Shown: piece after piece, positions 43,809 to 56,200 of the stretch | Numbering within the stretch: position 1 is the stretch's first letter | Layout: each line of letters opens with the position of its first letter | Origin: Monarcha castaneiventris obscurior | Taxonomy: Eukaryota; Chordata; Aves; Passeriformes; Monarchidae | DNA length: 64,000 nucleotides | Direction of reading: 5' to 3' | Assembly: GCA_026261815.1 (NCBI GenBank) | Contig: JAMPIT010000566.1 | Location: 31,335,001-31,399,000 of the forward strand | Program-made: the position numbers and the translations under genes | Notes under the pieces: model-generated | What the model was told of the DNA's origin: nothing | The model's input: only the letters and a program-made list of their open reading frames with translations | The model's database searches: none

Positions 43809-45160
43809 CTTTCACAGAGCCTGAAAAGGGAAGACAAGGAGGCATGCCTACAGCTTTTCCTAGACAGCCTCTAGCTGACTCCATCATGCTATCATCCATG
43901 CTATCAGAATCAAAGGTGCCAAGTCAAAATGAAGACTCTTGTGACATTCCCAAAGTAAATCAGGCTTGTGGGGCAACAGTTAGTTTACGGCCATATGACA
44001 TGATAGGAGGAAGCCTGAGGATGCCGCAGAACAAGAAAGTGCTGAGACGCAGCAGCAGCAGCAGCATTGGAAGATCTGCAGGCATTGAGATGCTGTTTGA
44101 GAAGAAGGCAGCCACGGCCAGCTTGAAATGCCTGGACAGCACCCGAAAGGATGAATCCAAATCGGAGAGAAGGGTGGAATTTTCCCTGGGCAAAAAGCTG
44201 TCAAAAAGTTACTCTCAGAGTTGTGTGTACGTCAGCACTGATAGGAAGGACAGTAAGAGGTGTTCGGGCACAGGCACCAGTCAGAAGGACTCCAAGCAAT
44301 GTCGAACATTGCCCTTGCGAAAGCTGACCACCAGCGCCTGGAGGTGTCGGGGCCCCTTTAGCTATTGCTTCCTGAGCAGAGGAAATGATGACAATGAGGA
44401 GGAAGATGACCCAGACAGCCATCAGCTCTCACATCTCTTTGAACCACAGATCCCGTGTGAGCTCGCAGAACCAGTTGCTCAGTTGTCATCCAGTGACAAC
44501 GAGCAGAAAGCCTTGGAGTCCCCGAAAGCTGCTGAGCCCCCATATGATGCAGTCAGTGAGCATGAGAAGAGCAGTGCTGACACCCAAGGTGGCCAAATTG
44601 ATGTGAATCTCAACGATGTAGCCTTCGATGCACGAATCACACGAATAAATGTGATGAAAGAGAAGACTTATGCAATGCCTGATGGATTTATTGCAGCACA
44701 AAAGGATGCCAATGAGCTACTCTCACTGGTCCGAGCAAGTATGGGCAAGAGAGAAGATTTACATCCAGAAACATATGACCTTAAACTTTCTAAGTACAAA
44801 CAACTGTTATCTTTGGAATCGAGACAGTTGGGAAGTGCCTGCAGGAAAATGGCCATGGCTGATAAAAGCCCTGAGGAAATGCTTTTAGCTATGACTTCCA
44901 GCTTTCAAGTACTCTGTTGCTTAACAGAAGCCTGCATGCGTTTAGTTAAAGTCATGAACTCTGAAACACAGCAGCAGGAAATTATAGCTAAGATAGACGA
45001 GGTTGTAATAAACTATATTTGTCTTCTGAGGGCTGCAGAAGCAGTGTCAGGCAAGACCTCTGGTGATCCTAGCATTAAACTCTTGGCTCGACATCCGAAT
45101 ACCATGGCCGCTATTGTAAGCACACTAACACGTTCTCTTAAAATGCTTTTAAACAAGTAA
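43809..45160 (+). CDS. FRMPD4: FRMPD4 terminal exon, long form: 449-residue C-terminal extension
   Basis: With the second AG (TGTAG ending at 43808) the split codon becomes GCT and a clean frame of 449 codons opens, starting FTEPEKGRQGG and ending MLLNK, stop at 45158-45160. In order it shows a linker; VNQACGATVSLRPYDMIGGS; a basic Ser cluster KKVLRRSSSSSIGRSAG; a Lys/Cys-rich stretch with paired Ser (CSGTGTSQKDSKQC); WRCRGPFSYCFLSRGND; an acidic run NEEEDDPD; and from about 44605 a helical domain, NLNDVAFDARITRI to the end. The helical domain has repeated amphipathic helices and several Cys. I believe FRMPD1 and FRMPD3 have comparable long tails. An in-frame acceptor at 43817 (CACAG) would remove three more residues. 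The frame looks strongly maintained, so I think it is translated, but use of this acceptor cannot be proved here. Confidence 0.8.
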
Positions 45161-45697
45161 AATACAAAAGTCACTTCATAATCTACCTTTGCAAAGCCAT
45201 ACATAAAAAACTTTTATTTACTGTATGTGTATGAACTAATGTAACAAACTCAGCTTTCTCTGTATATTTTGTTATTTTATATAAAATAGGTATGAGATTT
45301 AAAAAAGTTAAAATACTGAACATTGACAAAAGTAATGAGTAGATCTGTCCTTCAGTTTATACAAAAACAACAGCCAAAAAACCCTCTCCCCAAGATCAGA
45401 AAAACAAGCAGAAAAATGTCCCATATAGGAGCAAATTGATGTTTGGCTATTTTTCATATAGTCAAATTTATGGTTGTATGAAGTGAACTTCTAAAGCCTG
45501 TTATGTCAATGAAATTGTTTTCTGTTTCATCCAAGTTTTCACTTGGAGAATGCTCCATGTTTAGAATGATTAATTAAATCATAATGTATATAACACGATA
45601 TTTAATGTTTTAAAATTATAATTTTTAAGCATTGAAAATAGCAAAAAGACATTTAAAATCCAAGAGACTATTATAACTTACTAGAGAATATATATAT

Positions 45698-45703
45698 AAT
45701 AAA
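45698..45703 (+). terminator. FRMPD4: Polyadenylation signal AATAAA, proximal candidate
   Basis: A perfect AATAAA hexamer following an ATATAT run, with a T-rich stretch after it (CTTTTGTTCATATGG). It is about 540 nt past the long-form stop codon. Confidence 0.5.
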
Positions 45704-45914
45704 TGAATCTTTTGTTCATATGGACTGAATTACCTGATTCTTCTTTTCTAGGAAATTCTGTATTTAAAAAAAAAAAAAAGTACTTGATATATGAATATAC
45801 CAACTTCAGAGGGTATCTGATGTGTTGAACTTTAGTGTTGGCGTTTTAGACAGTGCAGGTAACTGTGGAGGACTGAGGACACAGAAACCAGAGTGATGGT
45901 GGTGTTCTGTCTGA

Positions 45915-45920
45915 AATAAA
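45915..45920 (+). terminator. FRMPD4: Polyadenylation signal AATAAA, middle candidate
   Basis: A perfect hexamer in GTCTGAAATAAAAGATTG. No strong GU-rich element follows within 30 nt, so it is a weaker candidate than the pair at 46140-46169. Confidence 0.3.
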
Positions 45921-46139
45921 AGATTGATGCCATAATGGTCAGACCAGAATGTATAAGGCAGGTCTACACACCCTTTTCCCTGGTAAATGACAGAGAGGAC
46001 CATCAGAAAATTCCTATGCTGTTTACTGTTTCATCATATATTTACGGTGCATCTGAACAACACGGACTGCATCTATTTTGTTAAATATTTTATACTTCAT
46101 ATTTTATGATTCTGAATGTTTAACTGTAAATAAGTTAGA

Positions 46140-46169
46140 AATAAAATGAAGTTTTCAGAATACAATAAA
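46140..46169 (+). terminator. FRMPD4: Paired polyadenylation signals, probable FRMPD4 3' end
   Basis: Two AATAAA hexamers, at 46140-46145 and 46164-46169, 24 nt apart, at the end of the AT-rich 3' UTR. No further gene sequence follows. I infer that the main cleavage site lies near 46185. Confidence 0.55.
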
Positions 46170-46185
46170 TATCTCTGAAATATTT

Positions 46186-47292
46186 ACAGCTAGAGACAGT
46201 TCTTCTCTTGAGTGATGACAAAGGCAATTTTTGAATAATCTCTTCCATCTGAACCTTTCTGGAAAACATTTTTTAGTCTTGTGTTTGAGAGGCAGCCAAA
46301 GCAACAGCTCTTGATTCTGGCTGGCAAATAGGCTTTCACAAGAGCACCTGGTGAACTTCTCAGTGACTGAGGAGCAGCAGCCTCCATTCTCCAAACGGAT
46401 GTAGGTAATTTTCACCTGTTTCTCATGACACCATGTACAAGGAGTATTAATGCTCGTGGTTTGAAAACTTACCCTTTCAGTGGAAGCACATGTGTAGCCG
46501 TCTGTGCTGAACTAGAAAGACTAAACCAACAAAATTAGGCAATATTTTCCTGCACTTCATAAAACCAAGAAATGCCTTTTTTTTTGACTGCAGAGAAACA
46601 TGTTCAGAAACACAGTATCAGAAGCTTAATCCGTTGTCCATAGTAGAAAAATCTGATTTCTAAGGCATCACTGGGACTAATTCACTTAGTACATGGACCC
46701 TCCTCAGAGGGCAGCTCAGATAGGCTGCAGGCTGAATTACACTCTTGTGGGGTGACAACAGCTTTTCCTGTGTGGTGCTCACACTTGGTGCTCTCATTCT
46801 GGCAGCCCAGAGAGTGGGTCTGTGAGTGCTGCTCTTGTGCTGCAAATACTATGGGGTTTGAGTGTTTCATACTGGGGGAAAAAAACAAGCTGAACCATTG
46901 CATTGGTATCTATTCCTTGATTGCTTTCTGAGTTTAAAAAAATGTCATCAGTGATTTGGAAATACTAAGTTTCAAAAATGAATTTAGGATTGTCACAGCT
47001 AAGCATTGACATAGATCATAGGATTGTGTCACTTAAAGCATTTTTAGTCCAGTTCTTTTCATTCCACTTCTTTTCAATTGATCTAATTTTATTTCAAAGG
47101 TAAGTAGATAGGTAAGTAGATTTATGTTCTTACTGTTCAAGAACTTTTCTGATTGTAAACATGCTCATTTTGCTCCTTAAAGTTAACTATGGTCTTTTTT
47201 TTTTTTTTTTTGTGACAATGCTTTTTGTGTTTAACAAGTGGCAGGGGGGTGTGGGGTGTGGGGGTGTATTCTCTCCTTTTTAATGCATTTTC
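46186..47292. other. Intergenic, no gene seen
   Basis: Sequence after the predicted FRMPD4 3' end. Minus-strand frames at 46155-46415 and 46660-46903 show no recognisable domain. A 17-T run is at 47195-47211, followed by a GTGGGG-rich patch. Confidence 0.6.
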
Positions 47293-47745
47293 ATAGAATC
47301 ATAGAATAATTTGGATTGTAAGGGTCCTCTGGAGTTCAACCCTTGCTCAGGTCTAATCAGATTGCTCAGGTTGCTCAGGGCTGTTTAAAGTGTCCATTGG
47401 ACACCCTCCAAGGATAGATGTCCCACAGTTTCTCCGGGCACCAGTTCCAATATTTGACAAGCTTTATGGCTAAAAAATGCAAGAATTCTTTAGGTCTAAT
47501 CAGAATCTTCCATGTTCCAACATCCATTACCTTTCGTCGTATCACTGTGTATCCTTTAGAAGAGTCAGGCTCTGTCTTCTCTCTACCCTTTCATCAGGCA
47601 GCTGTAGGCTGAAATAAAGTCTCCCCTAAGCCTTCTCTCCTCCAGACTGAGTAAAACCAGTTTCTTCAGTCTTTCCTCGTATATCATGTGCTCCAGCCCT
47701 TGACCAGCATGGTCACTCTTCATTGGACTCCATGGTGTGATTTCA
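47293..47745 (-). mobile_element. CR1 fragment, minus orientation
   Basis: It begins with CATAGAATCATAGAATAATT, the reverse complement of the CR1 3' tail. It continues with text such as TTCTCTCCTCCAGACTGAGT and CTCGTATATCATGTGCTCCAGCC, the complement of the CR1 3' half. It is diverged and 5'-truncated. Confidence 0.85.
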
Positions 47746-48059
47746 TAAACCACCACCATGCTCTTGTGTCAGTTTTGATAAATAGGATCATCTAGCCAAG
47801 CTCTCTGAGGCATCTCTTAGAAGGCAGTTTCTCCTTCCCTCAGGACTTCAGCTATCCCCATCTGGTACCATGTGAATTTCTGTTTCATAATCTTTCCACA
47901 CAGATATATAGGCAGGCTTTTAAATGCTGCCTTATGAGAACTTCGTACAATGGAATAGCTGCTGGAAATTATTTGTCTGCAGTCTCCTAGAATCACATGT
48001 ATTCACAGGCATATTAGGTTAGTGTCTCACAATCATCCTTTGTCAGAAAGCATTTTCAT
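47746..48059. other. Spacer between two CR1 fragments
   Basis: About 310 bp without recognisable content between the oppositely oriented CR1 pieces. Confidence 0.5.
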
Positions 48060-48418
48060 CTTTCTTCTGGGCTTTGGGGAGACCTTATTGCAGCCTTTCA
48101 ATACTTAAAGAAGGCCTATAAGAAGGATGAGGACAAACCTTTTAGCAGGGTCTGTTGCAGTATGAAGAGAGGTAATGGGTTTGAATTACAGATACAAGGA
48201 AAAAATTTTTTTGTGATGGGGGTGGTGAGGCATGGAACAGATGGCCCAGGGGTAGGTGTCCCATTCCTGGAAACATTTAATGTCAGGTTGGACACAGCTG
48301 TGAGCAACCTCATCTAGTTGAAGACGTCCCTGCCTATCACAGGGAGTTGGACAGGATGACCTTTAAAGGTCCCTTCCAAACCAAACTGTTCTGTGATTCT
48401 AAGATCCTATGATTCAGC
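48060..48418 (+). mobile_element. CR1 fragment, plus orientation
   Basis: Text such as GGGGAGACCTTATTGCAGCC, GGTGGTGAGGCATGGAACAG, GGAGTTGGACAGGATGACCT and GGTCCCTTCCAAACC, ending CTGTGATTCTAAGATCCTATGATT, is the CR1 3' end in the + orientation. It is 5'-truncated and points away from the preceding minus-strand copy. Confidence 0.9.
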
Positions 48419-51400
48419 TTGTCCTGTTCAGCTAAGGAGAGTCTTGGATGCTAATAGACATAACTGTTATTAATTCTGGGGCATGAGACCTTTCACAGCA
48501 GTTGCTGTTGAATTATAGCTGATTTCTATTAATCTTGAGCATTAATATGACCTTGTCTTCCTGTGTGGCATCCTAATTGATTCCCACATTAATTGTACAT
48601 TTTAACTTCATGACATGAGGGAATGCTATCAGTATGTACCTACTTGCACTAGGGTGGTAATGAAATGCTAAACGATATAATGTCATCTGGAATATACAAT
48701 GCTTTTATAAACTTTTGTACATACAATATATGTTCAGTGATTTTTAATTTGTCAAAATGACAGGCATCTTCATGTTTGAGTCCTTGAGTTGAGGCTGTTT
48801 TATAAAATAATTGGCCAAAGTTTGCCATTTTGACATTAAGTAGCAAAGCTGCATGCCTACATTTTCTTTTCTTCTATTTCATTAGTACTCCATCAATTTG
48901 TGATCACTGGAAGATCCAGAATGCTTCATGATGTCCTCACTGCTCACCAGACATGTGAAATAATCACACTAGCACATCATTCGAAGCTGAGAAATGGATT
49001 CCTGAGTAACTTTGTCACACAATTTATATCAAAGAGAGACCTGATTACTGCACTTAAATCCAGTTAAATTTAGTAGTATTTTATCAGGCATTAATTTGGC
49101 TTAATAGGTTATAACTGTGGTATTGTAGCAGCAGATGTTAAAAGCCAGAGCCTCATTGCACTAAGCACTAAACTGTTACAACCTGAAAACTTGGTTCATA
49201 CCACAAATAGCTTAGTGATGAACATGTGTCACTAATGTTAACCAGTCTTTATAATTTGCCACTCAAAATTCAGTAGTAGCTGTTTTGCACAAAAAGAAGG
49301 TGATCACAATCTTCCACTGCACTGTCTGTGGAACAGCCCTAATATGTTTTCAGACCTAGATTTGGCCAAAGCCATAGAGAACTTGAGGCACTCATCATCA
49401 GAGTCTAAACTAAAATTAATAAAATAAACTAAAATAAATTAAATAGTAAATACATTTTCCTATAGGTGTTTGCAAAGTAAAATCTGAAATTTTCTGCCAG
49501 TGCGGATGGAATTTGGAAGACCCTGATGGGTGGAAATTCATGAGACTCGATCAAAACTCTTCCTTTAGAGCCCATAAAGCAATGGTTTCTTGGGAGAATG
49601 AATTTTGGCCCATGAGATCTGGGAGCAAATCTTTGATTTCATAAGGGTGGGAGGCAAGGCAAACTAACCTAGCAGCCTATTGTACTATAGCAAATGTAAA
49701 CGTTTCAATATTGATTTTGAGGTGCATTTCTTTTACGAAAAGACACTGTGACACATTTTTATGCAATAGGACATATTTAATTGCATTTTAAAACTCGTTT
49801 TGTCATTCTGAAAAAAAGCAGTTTTTTACTCTGAGCCTGCAGAGTTAGAGAAAAGTAAAAGGAATGTATTATATCTCCTGCTTCACTTTTTCTAAGTGGT
49901 TGTCCTATTGCACTGGGTTTATGTGGATCTTATTGCTCAGGTTTCGAGGATGTTTTTTCCTTATGGTACCCGCACTTGCACCAGTCTTCTCTTATTCTCA
50001 AAACATTTGACATATATTACCTAGAACTATTTCAGTTTTTCTCAATGGCCAAGTAAGTTGTTGTTCATTTATTTTTCAACCATGCCTTCTTTCAGGATTA
50101 CCTTTTTGCCTTTTTGATCAGAGAGATTTGAATTATATCTTGCCGCCTGTTTAAGAGCTCTACTGCCTCGAAATAAGGCATGCACCTGTGTGATCCTTCT
50201 GCCATAATTTTAAAAGTGGAATGAGAGGGCATCCAGGAGTTTATCTACTAGCCTAAGAAGCCCCTTCTCATCTGTGAGGCCAAAACTGAAAAACATGAAT
50301 ATTGGCCAAGGCGACATGCTTGTCACCTTCTCACAGAGGAAGGCTTTCATTTTGACACAGCCAGAAATGGTTGTCCTAAGACTTATCCTCCAGGTGACAC
50401 TTCCCCCTTTCCATCATGCTAAGATGAAGCAGCCCCTTTCGATCTAAGGGACAGGAATTACAGCATAGACAAAGGCCTTGCATCAACACTGCTATTTCTT
50501 GAAGTGTGAGAGCTTTCTCTTGTGGTGGCAGGAGGAAGGCAGTTTCCACTGGGGGTTGATGCTTACATTTTTCCACATTTCTAGGAAGTGGCATTACATG
50601 TGTTCCCTCTGATATGACTTTGTTGTCCATTTGGGCAACAGGATTAAACAGGGACTGGCCAAAGGACTGGAAGCTTCACATCCCTCTTATGGAGTTCCTC
50701 ATTATCTGAACTGCTGAAATGTCTTTATATAATATCTAAAGTTGTTCACTCAAATGAGGACTTCACCACTAAACTACTCATTTTTAAACTTGATAACCTG
50801 GAAAGGGATGTACATAGATTTCCTTTCTCTCTTCCAGTATTTAATTAGTCCTTGGCAGAACGTCATACAGAACTATATTTATTTATTCCTATTTCATCTG
50901 CCAGGTCCTCCCCAAAAAATATCTGTCTGAGTTCTACCAGTGGATCTAGCACAAGCAGATTGATGTATCAGTTTGTGTCCCACAATGCTAATTTTCTTCT
51001 ACCTTGAACACTCATTCATGTGTCTTCAACACTTTCATAAGAGCAGTTGAACTATCAGGCTGCCTGTTGGACAGTCCTCTGATAGTGTGGTTGAAACCTA
51101 TCCTCCAGGCCCTGTGTCCCCAGTTTCAGTGAAAATAAGGTGGGATGAAGGATGCCGAATTTTAATGTCAAGACTTTCTCCCTTTCTCAAAGAGACTTCT
51201 GCTGCTACTCCTGTACCTGTTACTGTGGAATGTGGGCTATTTGGCTCATCTCATTCTAGAAATGCTTTTCTCCGTGCTGCAGATGGAGAAAGACTCACTC
51301 TTCCAGCACTCTTATTTCTCTTGTACCTTATAAGTAATGGAAGGGAATGTAAATTATTAACTAGATTAGATTTTTGGGTTGATGTTTTTTTGGCCTTCCC

Positions 51401-53030
51401 ATCAGTTCAGTCTGTTCCAAATTACTTGCTCAAACTGAAGCAGTCTGGTCTTCTGTTGCATGTTTCTTACCCTTAATGAAGTCAGTTTACCATCCGTCAC
51501 AGCCTTGAGCTGTGCTTATCAAGATCTTTCCCTCTGCCAGGCAAGTGACTTGCAGGAATTTTAATTTGGTGTTTCATGTTCTCGTGGATTCTCCTTCTCA
51601 AAAAAAAGCGGCGTTCTTTGTTGTTATCTTCTCTGTTAGAAAATAACAATCAGAGAAATCCATACCCCTGTGATTCCTTCTTTGACCTTACTCTTCAAAG
51701 ACAGGCTAGGTCTTAAGATGCAGCCATCAATTTTGCTGAAGGTAGTGTCTTTAACATCACTTATTTATTTATGCTTTCCTTCACCTTCCCTTGGGCTTTT
51801 AAGAAACATACTTTATTTTGTACAATGAACAGCAAAAGAGCTCCCTTTATATTTGTAGTCCAGGCTATCTCAGAATATACAGAGGGTATATATCTCTGAC
51901 AGATCCAGCAGTTATCCAGATGGATGGTAGGTGTCTCAGTATTTGCTATAAAACTTAGGAGTTGATACTTCCAAGTGAGTGTACAGCTTCTGTGAGACTG
52001 TTGAGTTACTGACCTGCAGTATATCCACCACTCTTTCCCCAGGCACTGTGCCATCTCTGATGAGCTGCCTCAAGAGCTGCCACAGCACTGGGTAGAGTTA
52101 AGAACCTCTGGTAGATAATTTGTGGCAGTTAATTTTATGAAGTCACACAGTGTGAGCAAATGTGGATATTAATTTGAAAGTTAAAAAGGAAAGAAGCTCT
52201 ATTAGCTCTATGAGCTCTATTAGCAGGGCTTGCTTCTATGTTTTAGACCATGTCTGTGTGGCTGACCATTTAAACAATTTATGGCATGATATGGGAGTGT
52301 TTTTGCTGTTGTGTCAAGGGTGATGACAACAGTGTGAATACATCATCCATGGTTACCGCAAAGAAAAATCTGCAGTCTGGAGGGATAAGGTGTAGGTGTA
52401 CCCTCAGAATGATTTATTTATAGTCTGTGTATCCCAAAGAAGACTAATTACTGGTAAGTAATGTTCCTTTCTCAAAGACCAATCTCTATTCTCTATTATA
52501 CTTGTGGATTACGGTAAAGGATAATGAGACAGCAGTCTGTATCAACAAAAATGGAATTAAGTTTATAATAATAAAACAGATTATTGTTGTTTCTTACTAT
52601 AAACAGAGAACCAAAAGTAGATAGTTGCCTCTAACACAGATGTGCAGAGGACTTCAATAAAAGCTATTTATCATACTGAATTTTGGCTTTTCATAACTGT
52701 GATCTCAGTTTTATTTTTCATACATTTCAGAGATTTATATTTTGCACTTGAAAACCATGTTTTCAAAAGAGATGTATTAAGTACGTTTCTCATCAAGGAT
52801 GCATTTTTCTTCTTCTTAGGGGTTTTACTTTTGAAAGCAGTTCCTACCTTCTAAAAAGTAAAATGTTTACTGCAGCATCTTCTCTTTAAATCAGTGAAAC
52901 AAAGTATTTTAAAAAATCTTCTTTAACTATACGGAAGAACTACAAGAGCAAGGCAGCAGTACATTCCTTGAGGAGTCAGGAGGGGTAGTATTCACCAGAA
53001 CAAGTCAGGATGTGCCTTTCAACTGCTTCA
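48419..53030. other. Intergenic, no gene seen
   Basis: No gene or known repeat is recognised. The longest frame (51087-51476, 129 codons) has no motif I know and no clear start context. An A/T-rich run of TAAAATAAACTAAAATAAAT type lies at about 49410-49450. A short GCTCTATTA repeat is at about 52196-52232. Confidence 0.5.
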
Positions 53031-53285
53031 TTTGTACAGTGATAGGGCTTCAGGTAAAATATGGCGTCCAGGAAAAAAAAAAACCAAACCAGACAACCTT
53101 TGCCTTGGAGATGCTTCTATGGAGATTCCTGCCAGCCTGTCCTCCATAAAGACAAAGTTGCATCTGGTGGAAAGGTTCAGGGACCTGCACCAAAACTTGA
53201 AGAATGTCACGAAGAGCCTTGGACGAGTGTTGTGTCTCTGTGGAGGCAGCCTGCTCAGCCCACATGGCTCTGCTTATGGCATGAA
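53031..53285 (+). other. Possible unassigned exon ending at a strong donor
   Basis: A stretch open in several frames on both strands, ending ATGAAG|GTAAGATTG. The frame from 53032 reads a Lys/Leu-rich, helix-like segment (KTKLHLVERFRDLHQNLKN). I do not recognise it. It may be an exon of a non-coding RNA, an old repeat, or chance. Confidence 0.2.
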
Positions 53286-56200
53286 GGTAAGATTGCAATT
53301 TAAATACTTTTTCATATTTTATAAAGTCATTTTCAAGGCTGCTGTTCTTTATTCTGACTGAATTTCTCTTGCCAGTATTACTGATTGAAAAAAAAATTGT
53401 TTTCAATATTTTTTCTCTCTTCTCTTGCTGTATGAAAGACCACATAAATGAGTAAATTAACTACTGGATGATGAAAAGAAAACCGATTTTACACAAAAGT
53501 TTGTCTTGCATGTAAAACAATATGTGAGTACAGTCAGTATAGATTTGAGGTTTTCTATAAGAATTGCAGCATTGTGAGTAAAAATTTTTAAAAGAAACTT
53601 AATTTTGTATAACTCAGTTATCCATTGGCAACTTATTTAAATGACTTTGGAAGATACTATAGTCTATCTTTTTTTATTTGCTGCTTTTTAAGCTCTATTT
53701 TTCTTTCCCTGCTTATTACAAAATTCAGGAAAATGCAGTTTGCTTTGCAATGCCTGAAAAGGAACCTAATTTAAAATTGCATTAGTCTTCCTGAATGTCC
53801 TTATTTGTACTTCACAAGTTACACATTAATAGATCAGGAGTCTTTTTCCTTGCAGAAAGATTGGCACTGTTTATATCTCTTATGTCAATAGAACCTTTGC
53901 ATTGAAAGGTACCTTCTTCTAGCTGAGTCTATTTGTGTTTTCTCAGTGCAGACAGGCAGGCTCAAGACCCATCTTATAAGCACCTGGGGTCTTGATGGTC
54001 TTTGTAGATGTCTGTTCCAGAACATCACTGCTTTTAATTCCTTACCAAAGCCTAGAATAATAAGCTAGTTGTAATACATTTTTTATTTAAATAGTTATCT
54101 TCTGTTCCTGGTGATTGTACATCAAATTCCAGATGAGATCTGACCCATTTTTATATAGTGGTAATATTTCTTCTCTGTCTGTGGAAAATTTCTTGTCTGG
54201 CATACCACAGGATGCCTTTTACCCTTCATGCCTGAAGCACACTGGTGGCTTAGAGTCATTCTGTGAATTACTGGTACGCTCAGTTCTTTCTCCTTAATCA
54301 ATTAAAACTGATGAACTCCTAAATTACCGTGGACTTTTTTTTCTTTCTCCAGGGCAGAATTCATCTTGCTTGACTCTAGTTGTCCAAATGCTGGGTACCA
54401 GGTATAAATCACGTAAACACTCTCTACAGTCAATGCAGGGAGAGAAAGAGACATCTCCAGAGGCACATTCAAAGATGTCTGGGATAAATCACCTCCTGGA
54501 TGTGTTTTTTATTCTCTTTCTGTTGACAATGTAGAGAGCCTAGACAGCCAGCTCATCTCATCTCAGTGTTGAATATAGAGAGATGAAGATTTCTACCCCT
54601 TCGTCCCCGCTTTCTCTTCACACTGTACTGTTTTAAATTTTAACACACATCAATTAGCATTTGTCAGGGTCATCTACGCCTCACTTTTTCTAGTGACATC
54701 TGATCATCACCGAATTGATGATGCTTCCTATCTTTGAGTCAACAAAGTGCTTTGAAAGGCACAAAGCACATTGTTTCTCCACAAAAAATGCATTCAAATC
54801 AAGGGATGGGCAGCTGTTTCCAGTACGCTTGAGGATATTGTTTAGCCAGTTAGAACACATATCCCAGCTTTTCAGACTTCTTTCCTTTTTTGCCTTATTC
54901 ATACTTGCCTTTTGTAATTTTTGCTTACAAAGTTTTAATGCACTGTGAAAATTTAGAGGAAAGTTTCTCCGAAGCTCCTGGAGACATTGGTGTGATTACT
55001 TATCATATTTTTCATGCCAAGTAATTCTGAAATTGGTTTCTTTTGTTTGATCATACTGCTGATTTAAAATTGAACAGAGTATTTATTCCACCAAAGGTGC
55101 TTAAAAGTGAAGTTACAGGTCACTTAAGCAGTGAAGAGTAAGAAACTGTTCCAGAACTAGTAATGTTAAAGATTTTTTTTTGAGTTGCTAGGGCTGAATA
55201 CTTGTGGTTAAATACATTTGAAGTTCTTGAATCAAAATTTCTTTTACTGGATCATCAGCAGAATATGGTTATTGAAAGAGGAAAAATTAGGATTAATTTA
55301 AACAACTGGAGATGCTTTTATCAGAGGTCTTCAAATGTGAGCTAGTCATGCTGGACTCCCTTTGAACTGGAGAGAAGTAGGCACTACTTGATGCTACTCA
55401 TATCACTGGAAAGTAAAGATCAAAAAGAGGTAAATGAATTCACATCTAGGAAATACCCATTTCTCTCTGACTAACTATTTAGGAAGTCTGAGCTGACCAG
55501 CTCAAATGTTCATGCTTGCCTTATAGATGCTTCAAGTGGTTTGTTTTTAAAGCCGGCAAATGAAAAAACTCAGCTGAAAAGTTATAAGGGTATTGAATTT
55601 CTTCAGTTCAGAAGGTTTATGAAGCTTTCTATATTTTCCTTTTTTGTTGGTGGTGGTTTGTTTGTTTACATTTATCGTTATATTCATAGTGTTTTCCCTT
55701 CCTTCTTTTATGTCATGGTATCCTGTTAGCCCTTTTGAAAAGCATATTTAAGTCAGTAGAGGACAGCATGGAAGAATAACTTTGATAATACTCCACAACC
55801 TGCTGTTGATTTTGGCACCATCATGTCTGTACTGCTTTGATTTGGGATGTACCTGCCTTCCCAGTGTCTCTGAGTGCTTGGGGACCAGCACTGTCTGCCA
55901 GAGGTCCTTGTACATATGCACTGGCCTCCCTAAGCCCTTTGTACCACCAGTGCTGGAGATAAAGCAATGAGCTTCAATAGCTTGAAAAGGAGGGTCTATG
56001 TTCTATATAAATCTCAATATTTAATTTTGCAGCAAAAATAAAAAGGAGTGATTATCAGCACTTCATAATTGTTCACAGTTTACAACAGATCTTTCTGAAT
56101 CCTCATCAGTATTTGTATAGAAATTACATAAATTGTATTTTGCAAGATATAGAGTGGGTAGAATTCCCAACCATACTTTTCTCATATTTTTAAATCCTGT

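Larger units (their letters stand above)
45161..46185 (+). other. FRMPD4: FRMPD4 3' untranslated region
   Basis: AT-rich sequence after the long-form stop, without further coding frames that I can support. It has a 14-A run at 45766-45779 and four AATAAA signals. The end point is an estimate of 15-20 nt past the last paired signal. In the short form the 3' UTR would start at 43809 and be about 2.4 kb long. Confidence 0.65.

Noticed and set aside
51087..51476. Plus-strand 129-codon frame
   Set aside because: No known motif and no supporting exon signals. Pyrimidine-rich composition explains the open frame.
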